Virus record (IMG/VR): IMGVR_UViG_3300019776_000961
Span: 1 to 64,000 of that record
DNA from: a virus
Reading direction: 5' to 3' (one strand)
Length of the DNA stretch: 64,000 nucleotides
This document shows, piece by piece, positions 31,568 to 37,983 of the stretch. The stretch's first letter is position 1. Each line of letters opens with the position of its first letter. The notes beneath the pieces were generated by a model, which did no database searches, had not been told where the DNA came from, and saw only the letters and a list, made by a program, of their open reading frames with translations. A program made the position numbers and the translations under genes.

Positions 31568-32145
31568 CGCTTATATTTTTTAGAAAACTGCTTTGCTGTT
31601 GATTGACACCATTGTGTATATTTACAGTGATCACAGGTTCTATCACTGTTGAGATAGAGCTGTGGAGCAATACATGAACCGTTTTTTGTATTATCTGTAA
31701 CATATTCCGCAATAGAGCTATAGAACCTACGCTCCGCGGGCTTCCAGTTCTTAACTGTAAGGGTTGCTTCTTCCTCAGTAAGCTTCTTATGTCTTGGCTT
31801 TTTAAGAAGTTTTTGACGAGCGAGAACCTGGTGATTAATTGAGAACGGCTCTAGATCATCGGGACGAAGTTGTTTTTGTACTTCTTCCGGTGAAATTCTC
31901 TGGCGCAGTAGCCTTTTTGCTTCATTGCTAATGTAATGCTCTATGAATGCATTAAGACCACCAAATTTCTTAATACCCTTAGACATACCTGCTTTTGATA
32001 CTCTACGCACGAGACCCGTAACAATACATGTCATGTTTTTTGATTTAAGAGCACCATCATCGTTTTCCTTAACAGGCTTGCTCTTTACAGGCTTTGTCTT
32101 TGCTTTGATAGGTTTTGCTTTCGTTTTGGTCTTTTTGCCCTTCAT
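31564..32145 (-). CDS. TCIVTG-family protein with C-terminal cysteine cluster
   Basis: 193 residues. A lysine/proline-rich N-terminus (1-30) is followed by a domain with NMTCIVTGLVRRVSK...FIEHYISNEAKRLLRQ...EVQKQL, clearly paralogous to the 102-residue protein at 33000-33308. The C-terminus has TCDHCKYTQWCQS, a possible zinc or Fe-S site. The family is not recognised beyond this pair. It is convergent with the DUF4407-like gene. Confidence 0.65.
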   Translation of the reverse strand: MKGKKTKTKAKPIKAKTKPVKSKPVKENDDGALKSKNMTCIVTGLVRRVSKAGMSKGIKKFGGLNAFIEHYISNEAKRLLRQRISPEEVQKQLRPDDLEPFSINHQVLARQKLLKKPRHKKLTEEEATLTVKNWKPAERRFYSSIAEYVTDNTKNGSCIAPQLYLNSDRTCDHCKYTQWCQSTAKQFSKKYKR

Positions 32146-32166
32146 GTTGATTTATGTTATGGAAAC

Positions 32167-32174
32167 TATTTATA
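32167..32174 (-). promoter_or_regulatory. T4-type late promoter octamer
   Basis: Perfect TATAAATA on the minus strand. Predicted +1 at 32161, a 16-base leader before ATG 32145. Confidence 0.5.
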
Positions 32175-32219
32175 AACTCCACAGTTGATATTTTCAAGTC
32201 TTATTTCTATTATTGAGGA

Positions 32220-32480
32220 ATGCCATACATTAAATCCATATCTCGCAATATGCTGAAGTCGACGACTGATGCTATTGTAAACAATCCACCGATAACCGTC
32301 GGTGATCTAAACTATGTGCTGACAAGTGCATGTAAAGCATATCTTGAAAAACAGCTCTATATTAACTACCAGGCCTACAATGATGTTATTGGAGCACTTG
32401 AATGCTGTAAGCTTGAAATGTATCGTCGCTCTATCGCTCCTTACGAGGACATTAAAATTAAGGAGAACGGCGATGTCTAA
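32220..32480 (+). CDS. DUF6899-like conserved phage protein
   Basis: 86 residues. MPYIKSISRN, then ITVGDLNYVLTSACKAYL, NDVIGALECCKLEMYRRSIAPYEDIKIKENGDV at the end. This is the pattern of a small protein found across large tailed phages (DUF6899 as I recall it), of unknown function. The next gene's ATG overlaps its last codons. Confidence 0.75.
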   Translation: MPYIKSISRNMLKSTTDAIVNNPPITVGDLNYVLTSACKAYLEKQLYINYQAYNDVIGALECCKLEMYRRSIAPYEDIKIKENGDV

Positions 32481-32658
32481 GATGACTGCAGATAAAATCC
32501 ATAAGCTTGCCCTTAAGGGACGACTTGTACCTATTATTCAAGAAGTCAACGGAAAGCACTATCTTGTTGGATATGGTCGCAAGGCAACTTCTCGTAAGAA
32601 AGAGAAGTACATGCTCCCTGAACCAGAGCTTCTCAACGTTTTGCCAAAAAATAACTAG
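32473..32658 (+). CDS. Small basic protein (61 aa)
   Basis: 61 residues starting at ATG 32473, eight bases inside the previous gene (coupled translation). Lysine-rich, LKGRLVPIIQEVNGKHYLVGYGRK in the centre suggests a small beta structure. The longer upstream reading frame is only a shadow of the previous gene. Not recognised. Confidence 0.6.
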   Translation: MSKMTADKIHKLALKGRLVPIIQEVNGKHYLVGYGRKATSRKKEKYMLPEPELLNVLPKNN

Positions 32659-32720
32659 TTGCTATTAATCTCAGAGCATCTAATATGAATTTTATATCCC
32701 GAAAGGAGGTGAAATAATAA

Positions 32721-32912
32721 ATGAACTACAACAGCACAGATCTACGTCCAAAGACGTTCTACGTCCAGATTGAGCGCCAGCGTAACGGCACCTTCGCCGT
32801 TAAGCGTGCGAACGTTCTCGACAAGGCTAATCAGTACAGCCGTACGCTTCGTCGCGTTGACGCTCGTGATTTCACACGCGCTCTTCGTAACAGCGACATC
32901 ACCGTCGCCTAA
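32721..32912 (+). CDS. Small protein with strong ribosome-binding site (63 aa)
   Basis: 63 residues, arginine-rich. It has one of the strongest Shine-Dalgarno sites in the window (AAAGGAGGTGA, 32701-32711) and noticeably higher GC and C-ending codons than its neighbours, then a perfect 13-bp hairpin. These suggest a highly expressed gene or a recent arrival. Function unknown. Confidence 0.7.
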   Translation: MNYNSTDLRPKTFYVQIERQRNGTFAVKRANVLDKANQYSRTLRRVDARDFTRALRNSDITVA

Positions 32913-32926
32913 GACGATTGTATAAA

Positions 32927-32968
32927 AGAGATGCCATACTTTGCACTTCAAACAGGTATGGCATCTCT
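32927..32968 (+). terminator. Hairpin terminator after 32721-32912
   Basis: Perfect 13-bp stem AGAGATGCCATAC/GTATGGCATCTCT with a 16-base loop, followed by ATTTA. No long T-run, so it may also be a stabilising 3' structure. Confidence 0.6.
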
Positions 32969-32999
32969 ATTTACAAATACTATAATTTAATTCAACTAT

Positions 33000-33308
33000 A
33001 TGACAAGCGATTTAGCAGCAGAAATTAACAAAAGATTAAAACGATCCCTTTCTAAAGATCCGAACGTGCTTACCTGCATAGTTACAGGAAAGTCGCGGCC
33101 TACAAATTCAGCATATCTTGAGGAAAAGGCAAAAATAGCAGGTTCCAAAGAACGCTTTGTTGACAACTATATTTGCAGGGAAGCTTTGACCCTTCTCAAG
33201 AAAGGCAAGACTCTATCAGAGGTTCGCACCGAGCTCAATGTCACAGCATCTCTTCCGGTTATCTCTCAATCTACATTGGACGAAGCTTTAAAAATAAACG
33301 GAAAATAA
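33000..33308 (+). CDS. TCIVTG-family protein, short paralogue
   Basis: 102 residues. NVLTCIVTGKSRPTNSAYLEEK...FVDNYICREALTLLKKGKTLSEVRTEL parallels the central domain of the protein encoded at 31564-32145, without the basic N-terminus or cysteine-rich C-terminus. The two genes lie within 1 kb on opposite strands. Function unknown. Confidence 0.65.
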   Translation: MTSDLAAEINKRLKRSLSKDPNVLTCIVTGKSRPTNSAYLEEKAKIAGSKERFVDNYICREALTLLKKGKTLSEVRTELNVTASLPVISQSTLDEALKINGK

Positions 33309-33310
33309 TC

Positions 33311-33339
33311 TTGCACGATAAAAGAGATTCCTGCATACT
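33311..33339 (+). promoter_or_regulatory. Sigma70-type promoter
   Basis: TTGCAC (33311-33316), 17 bases, CATACT (33334-33339). Expected +1 near 33346, three bases before ATG 33349. Confidence 0.5.
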
Positions 33340-33348
33340 AGAGGAACA

Positions 33349-33621
33349 ATGAAGACACTAGCAAAAACAATACAAAATAAAGGCTTCAATCTTAAGCAGA
33401 TCAAGCGCGTTGGTGATAAGGCTATTTACGAGCAGACAAAGAAGGGACAAGAAGGAAAGTCCTATGAGGTCATCCGTATTGGCAAGCATAATGGTTACGA
33501 GCTTGGAGGAGCTAAGATTGCTCCGGCTGAGACATATCCTGGTAGCTCTCAATGGGGTATCAATGGATGGACGTTTACAGATCTCGCGTTGGCAGAGAAA
33601 AAGTTCAAGTCCCTGAAATAA
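33349..33621 (+). CDS. Hypothetical protein (90 aa)
   Basis: 90 residues. KAIYEQTKKGQEGKSYEVIRIG and YPGSSQWGINGWTFTDLALAEKKF resemble small phage proteins annotated as hypothetical in large phages. No catalytic motif. Short leader from a sigma70-type promoter. Upstream of the RadA-like gene. Confidence 0.65.
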   Translation: MKTLAKTIQNKGFNLKQIKRVGDKAIYEQTKKGQEGKSYEVIRIGKHNGYELGGAKIAPAETYPGSSQWGINGWTFTDLALAEKKFKSLK

Positions 33622-33662
33622 AGCTTGTCCTCCCGGTCGAGTTCCTTTAATATAAAAGAATC

Positions 33663-34601
33663 ATGAAGCTGAATTATACATCTACTGAATTCGTTGCAGT
33701 CAAGGATATCGAAATTCCTGATATCTATAATCGTCGACTTAAAACCGGTATTGAAACAGTTGACACCATGTTCGGTGACGGCTTGCTCCCTGGGTCTGTT
33801 ATTACCCTTTCGTCAAAGGCTGGAATGGGTAAGACGACGTTTGTTCTGCAGATGCTTAATAATTTGACCAAATTCGGTCATCGTATCGGCTTCTGTTCGT
33901 CAGAAGAGTCGATTTACCAGGTAGCGTTTGCTTGCCGTCGACTTGGAATTACCGAGGTCGGTATTTGTAACGAGAGCAGGCTCGACAAGATTCTCACGAC
34001 TATGGAGAATATGAGCGTTGTTGTTGTCGACTCCTTCCAGGGCATTGACAAGTGCGGTATGGATGATAAGGATGCTATTGAGGCACTTATTCAGAAGGCA
34101 AAGGCTACTGAGTGTGTTCTAATTCTCATCTGTCATCTCACTAAGAGTGGTGATATGCGCGGGACAAACCTTTTGACCTACGCTGTTGATGTGAATATGT
34201 TCCTCGACTCCGTAAAGGACGCACCTGCTGGTACCCGTCACGTGTACTTCAGTAAGAATCGTTTCGGACCTGGTGCTGAGTTTGATATTATTCTCGAGAA
34301 GACTGGATTTGACTTTACCGCAATCCAGCCCGCTGGGACGGAGAAAAAGAAGGTTAATAAGAAAGACGAGGAGCGTAAGAAGATTCTCGCTCTCACTGGT
34401 AAGATTACTGTCGAGAAGGTTTGCAAGGCAGCTGGTGTAGATGCATCGAGAGCTGGCTATCTTCTCAGGGAGCTTACTGCAGAGGGTAAACTCAAGCGTA
34501 AGGGTAAGAGAAAGAATGTATCTTGGGTAAATAATGAAGTACAAGTTGAAATCTCTGACTTCAACCCATATAATACTATCAACCTAATTCAATCAATTTA
34601 A
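33663..34601 (+). CDS. RadA/RecA-like ATPase with winged helix
   Basis: 312 residues. Walker A SSKAGMGKTTF (about 49-59) and Walker B MSVVVVDSF (about 118-126), with CSSEES between, as in RadA/Sms and KaiC-type RecA folds. KNRFGPGAEFDI near residue 200 resembles the RadA KNRFG signature. It lacks RadA's N-terminal zinc finger and Lon-like domain. Instead, the C-terminal about 60 residues look like a winged helix (ITVEKVCKAAGVDASRAGYLLRELTAEGKL). Likely a recombination or replication ATPase. Its end overlaps the convergent HNH gene. Confidence 0.82.
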   Translation: MKLNYTSTEFVAVKDIEIPDIYNRRLKTGIETVDTMFGDGLLPGSVITLSSKAGMGKTTFVLQMLNNLTKFGHRIGFCSSEESIYQVAFACRRLGITEVGICNESRLDKILTTMENMSVVVVDSFQGIDKCGMDDKDAIEALIQKAKATECVLILICHLTKSGDMRGTNLLTYAVDVNMFLDSVKDAPAGTRHVYFSKNRFGPGAEFDIILEKTGFDFTAIQPAGTEKKKVNKKDEERKKILALTGKITVEKVCKAAGVDASRAGYLLRELTAEGKLKRKGKRKNVSWVNNEVQVEISDFNPYNTINLIQSI

Positions 34602-35154
34602 TATCGCTTCCATCATTTGGTCTCGTTAGGTTTTCATACCACCAAAGAGGTCTCAGATTTGTGTAGTGAAAACATTTTCTTTGTTGTTCGGGAATTTTTA
34701 AATTAAAAGTATTGCATGGTATTATATGGTCTATATGCCATCCTTTTGTACCATGGTTTGTCCAGGACATACCATCTTTAAACTGTTTTTCTATATACAT
34801 TCTCGCTTCTTCAACCGTACATCCGAGCAGCTCTACTGTTTTTGCAGCTTTTTTATGTCTTTTTTTAAGAGCACCGAGTATTCTCGATCTCAATATGTGT
34901 GCAAGCTTAAAATTTGAATCTGTTTGTAATTTTTTATTAATATAATTAACACTGTAGTTGTAGCGCTGTTGCTTATTTTCTGTCCTATATTTTTTATTAG
35001 ATAAAAGCCTCTTCTCTCTATTCTGTATATAATATTTTCTCGCGCATTCTCTGCAGCGTATGGTTTTTTGATTAAATTGATCAATGGGTTTATGAACCTT
35101 GCAGCCAGGGCATACCCTATCACGAAAAAAGACACCAGAGATATATGTAGACAT
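34579..35154 (-). CDS. HNH endonuclease
   Basis: 191 residues from ATG 35154 (35160 is an alternative). The N-terminus has a zinc knuckle pair, CPGCKVHKP and CRECARK. The C-terminus has GWHIDHIIPCNTFNL and CFHYTNLRPLWWYENL, the HNH core common in phage HNH genes that sit beside other genes as mobile elements. It overlaps the 3' end of the RadA-like gene and is bordered upstream by short direct and inverted repeats, consistent with a mobile insertion. Confidence 0.8.
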   Translation of the reverse strand: MSTYISGVFFRDRVCPGCKVHKPIDQFNQKTIRCRECARKYYIQNREKRLLSNKKYRTENKQQRYNYSVNYINKKLQTDSNFKLAHILRSRILGALKKRHKKAAKTVELLGCTVEEARMYIEKQFKDGMSWTNHGTKGWHIDHIIPCNTFNLKIPEQQRKCFHYTNLRPLWWYENLTRPNDGSDIKLIELG

Positions 35155-35210
35155 AAGCATAATTATTTATGTCTAGAAAGTGTTAAAGTTATAACCGGTA
35201 GACATAAGCA
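35147..35210. repeat. 13-bp direct repeats near the HNH gene start
   Basis: GTAGACATAAGCA occurs at 35147-35159 and 35198-35210. The first copy spans the HNH start codon. A late-type octamer (CATAAATA on the minus strand, 35164-35171) lies between them. Confidence 0.6.
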
Positions 35211-35243
35211 ATCACCAACAAAATTTTAATTGCTTTCTAGACA
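35170..35243. repeat. 11-bp inverted repeats upstream of the HNH gene
   Basis: TGTCTAGAAAG (35170-35180) is the exact inverse of CTTTCTAGACA (35233-35243). They could mark an insertion boundary, a regulatory site or an endonuclease target remnant. Confidence 0.55.
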
Positions 35244-35266
35244 CATATAACATAATATATAAAAAT

Positions 35267-35392
35267 ATGAGTGGAAAAGGCAGCAAGTCGCGCATTACTG
35301 ACTTAAAGAAATATAAGGAAAACTTTCCTAAGACAACAGGCAAGACTGAGGGCTTTGTTAAAGTTAAAGGAAAGCTTGTTAAGAAGTATTAA
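35267..35392 (+). CDS. Small basic 'GKG' phage protein (41 aa)
   Basis: 41 residues beginning MSGKGSKSRITDLKKY, rich in lysine. It resembles a group of very short phage proteins that start M-x-GKG-[DS]. Function unknown. It precedes tRNA-Val. Confidence 0.55.
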   Translation: MSGKGSKSRITDLKKYKENFPKTTGKTEGFVKVKGKLVKKY

Positions 35393-35435
35393 TCGTTGTT
35401 GCTTTTAAAGCTTCAAGCGGTTAATATTATCGTAC

Positions 35436-35511
35436 GGGAGATTAGCTCAGTTGATAGAGCAGGTCCTTTACACGGACAAGGTCACAGGTTTGAGCCCTGT
35501 ATCTCCCACCA
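35436..35511 (+). tRNA. tRNA-Val(UAC)
   Basis: Acceptor GGGAGAT/ATCTCCC, anticodon arm GGTCC-TTTACAC-GGACA, T-loop TTTGAGC, ACCA. Isolated from the main cluster. Confidence 0.92.
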
Positions 35512-35521
35512 CGATAAACAT

Positions 35522-36358
35522 ATGGATTACTCGCTTACATTTAGCATTAACAATAAGAATCGATTTAACTATAATGTCAAATCGAGAAACTTTAGGCGAG
35601 GTAAGAATGAATGTCTATTTAAGAACCCTCTCTTTACAAATGAGAGAATGCTCAAGGAAGGGTATTTGGTTCATCGCTTTCCAAAGAACTGGGCTGTACG
35701 GATTAATGACTCAATAACAGAGTACGTAAAAGAGCGTTTGAGGGATAACGGCGTAGAGCCTTATAATTTTACCCTCGACAAATATCATAACTACGTCGAT
35801 GATTATACACACCGTGGTGTTGTAGATAGCTTCCGTGGCGGCTTTTTTGGTACCGGTGGGATTCATCTTAATAAGCTCGGTATTCCGTATAAAGAACTCG
35901 ACGAATGGGTTAACGGTACAATTGGTAGTAAGGGACTCTCCTGTCATTATAAACGATACGGTATATCAATAAAGCATTTTTGGATTCGCATTGTGCGGCC
36001 GAATGTTAATGATAATAATCCACCTCATAAAGATATTCATGTAGGACGAAATAGAGATAGTATTAATATCTATCTTCCGCTCGCCGGTAGTAACGAGAAC
36101 TCATCTCTGCCTGTTATTCCGCGTTCTCATCTTGAAAACGAGAGCGAATATATCATTTCTGCTTCACCTTGCTATGTAAACAATAGGAAGTTTGTCGTAC
36201 CTGCTGTTGTACATAGAGAGCAAGGGTTAAACATGGTTACACCTAATCCAGGATTAAATCAAATCATGTTTTTTACACCGCATTTAATACACGGAGGCGG
36301 TGTTAATATTAATAAAAATCTCACGCGTGTTTCACTTGAGATGCGCTTCTTTAAATAG
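35522..36358 (+). CDS. Fe(II)/2-oxoglutarate dioxygenase, PhyH-like
   Basis: 278 residues from ATG 35522, ten bases after the tRNA (the open frame upstream runs through the tRNA and is not coding). PPHKDIH (near residue 180) supplies the HxD pair. FFTPHLIHGGG...TRVSLEMRF (near 255-276) supplies the distal His and the Arg that binds 2-oxoglutarate. Such enzymes hydroxylate small molecules, nucleobases or proteins. The substrate is unknown; nucleic-acid or protein modification is possible in a phage. Confidence 0.72.
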   Translation: MDYSLTFSINNKNRFNYNVKSRNFRRGKNECLFKNPLFTNERMLKEGYLVHRFPKNWAVRINDSITEYVKERLRDNGVEPYNFTLDKYHNYVDDYTHRGVVDSFRGGFFGTGGIHLNKLGIPYKELDEWVNGTIGSKGLSCHYKRYGISIKHFWIRIVRPNVNDNNPPHKDIHVGRNRDSINIYLPLAGSNENSSLPVIPRSHLENESEYIISASPCYVNNRKFVVPAVVHREQGLNMVTPNPGLNQIMFFTPHLIHGGGVNINKNLTRVSLEMRFFK

Positions 36359-36437
36359 GTTATTTATTCGAAACCTATAATAAAAATTTCCGGTAAAAAC
36401 TTTTGTTAAAATACCGTGAATCACTGCATGCAGCTGC

Positions 36438-36465
36438 TTGTAAATGTGATAAATTATATTATTAT
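36438..36465 (+). promoter_or_regulatory. Sigma70-type promoter for nrdB
   Basis: TTGTAA (36438-36443), 16 bases, TATTAT (36460-36465). Expected +1 at 36472 is the A of the nrdB ATG, again leaderless. Confidence 0.5.
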
Positions 36466-36471
36466 AAAGCT

Positions 36472-37443
36472 ATGATCTTCGACGAACAAATCTCACGCAA
36501 ACCTAATCACTATAAATGGACCGATGAATTCATCGAATCAATGCACAATGGATTCTGGACAGATAAGGAATTCAGTTTCAAGTCCGACGTCCAGCAATTT
36601 AAAGTAAATTTAACCGATCAAGAACGAGAAATTATCATTCGTTGCTTATCTGCTATTGGGCAAATCGAGGTAGCTGTAAAGACATTCTGGGCTAAGTTAG
36701 GTGAGAACTTACCCCATCCTTCATTGCAAGATCTTGGTTATGTCATGGCTAATACTGAAGTTATTCATAATAACGCTTACGAGAGATTGCTTACTGTGCT
36801 CGGTCTTGAAGACATCTTTGAAGAGAATCTCAAGCTTGATTGGATTCAGGGCCGTGTAAAGTATCTTAAGAAGTATACACACCGTTTCTATAAGGATTCA
36901 AAGAAGCAGTATCTTTATGCTCTTATTCTCTTTACTCTCTTTGTTGAGAACGTGTCGCTAATGTCTCAATTCTATGTTATCAATTGGTTTGCTCGTAATA
37001 AGAACGTCCTTAAGGATACCGATCAACAGGTAAAGTATACCCGCAATGAAGAGAACATTCACGGTCTTGTCGGTACAAAGATCATTAATACAATCAAGGA
37101 AGAGTATCCAGAGCTCATCGATCAAGAACTTATCGACCGTATCGTCAACGAAGCTAAAGAAGCATATGAGTCTGAAGCTAAGATCGTTGATTGGATGGTA
37201 AATGGTATTCAGGAAGAGGGTCTATCGGCTCCTATTCTTAAAGAGTTTATTAAGGACCGTCTTAATGAGTCACTCCGTGGTATTGGCTTCCCTGATGCAT
37301 TTGACACTGATAAGGAACTTGTAAGTAAGACGATGTGGTTCAACGAAGAGCTACTCGGTAATAATATGACTGACTTCTTTCATAGTCGTCCTGTCGAATA
37401 CTCGAAGAAATCTCAATCTTTCTCTGAAGACGATCTATTCTAA
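36472..37443 (+). CDS. nrdB: Ribonucleotide reductase class Ia small subunit
   Basis: 323 residues from ATG 36472. Metal ligands and radical site are in place: TEVIHNNAYERLL gives E...H and, four residues on, the Tyr corresponding to the radical tyrosine. ENVSLMSQFYV and RNEENIHGLVG supply the second Glu and His set. It houses the di-iron tyrosyl radical that activates NrdA. The conserved C-terminus (SFSEDDLF) should dock to the large subunit. One unknown gene separates it from nrdA; the order nrdB then nrdA is the reverse of the common arrangement. Confidence 0.93.
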   Translation: MIFDEQISRKPNHYKWTDEFIESMHNGFWTDKEFSFKSDVQQFKVNLTDQEREIIIRCLSAIGQIEVAVKTFWAKLGENLPHPSLQDLGYVMANTEVIHNNAYERLLTVLGLEDIFEENLKLDWIQGRVKYLKKYTHRFYKDSKKQYLYALILFTLFVENVSLMSQFYVINWFARNKNVLKDTDQQVKYTRNEENIHGLVGTKIINTIKEEYPELIDQELIDRIVNEAKEAYESEAKIVDWMVNGIQEEGLSAPILKEFIKDRLNESLRGIGFPDAFDTDKELVSKTMWFNEELLGNNMTDFFHSRPVEYSKKSQSFSEDDLF

Positions 37444-37444
37444 G

Positions 37445-37452
37445 AATAAATA
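37445..37452 (+). promoter_or_regulatory. T4-type late promoter octamer
   Basis: AATAAATA directly after the nrdB stop. Predicted +1 at 37458, three bases before ATG 37461. Confidence 0.5.
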
Positions 37453-37460
37453 ATTTTATT

Positions 37461-37934
37461 ATGAAATTTGATAAGCTCGCTGCTGCCTATTTGAAGGTCT
37501 TAACGGAATCACAAAGTATTGATGATCTTTCACGTAATTTTACTATTCTCGGTATACAAAACATTGAAACAGATGGACACGATACTTTCGTAAGAGATGA
37601 GTTCGGTAGAACAGCGATTGAAGTGACATTCAAATACAAGAATGATGAACCAGGTATTTTCCTTTATAAGGGAAGAAATGGTTTTTTTGAAGAATGGGGT
37701 GAAGAATTATACGCTGATACCAATGAAGGTGAAGATTGGGAAGATTTTGTTAATGCAATATTTGTCGCGATAAAGAGCAAGGGTGGAAAGAGCGAAAATG
37801 CAGAAGATAAAGAAGAAACATCACAGGAATGGGAGCTTAAGCGGCACGCTCGCGAGCAGAACAAATGGGATAAGCGTAAGGAGAGATGGGATGCTTTTAA
37901 AAAAGCAAATCCTAATTATAAAAAGAATAGATAA
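37461..37934 (+). CDS. Hypothetical late protein with capsid-targeting-like N-terminus
   Basis: 157 residues. The N-terminus MKFDKLAAAYLKVLTESQS contains L-T-E-S, matching the T4 prohead protease consensus ([LI]-x-E before a small residue). An acidic middle (EEWGEELYADTNEGEDWEDF) and basic helical tail follow. A late octamer inside the nrd region means it is timed differently from nrdA and nrdB. It could be a packaged internal protein. Not recognised. Confidence 0.6.
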   Translation: MKFDKLAAAYLKVLTESQSIDDLSRNFTILGIQNIETDGHDTFVRDEFGRTAIEVTFKYKNDEPGIFLYKGRNGFFEEWGEELYADTNEGEDWEDFVNAIFVAIKSKGGKSENAEDKEETSQEWELKRHAREQNKWDKRKERWDAFKKANPNYKKNR

Positions 37935-37939
37935 CAAAA

Positions 37940-37963
37940 AGAGATACTAGTATTCTCTCTTTT
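37940..37963 (+). terminator. Imperfect hairpin before nrdA
   Basis: AGAGATAC-TA-GTATTCTCT pairs with one bulge and is followed by CTTTTA. It separates the late gene from nrdA. Confidence 0.4.
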
Positions 37964-37983
37964 AGCTATTAAAATACCCTGTA

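Noticed and set aside
35396-35521. Upstream extension of the dioxygenase reading frame
   Set aside because: It runs straight through tRNA-Val; the ATG at 35522 just after the tRNA gives the expected protein.
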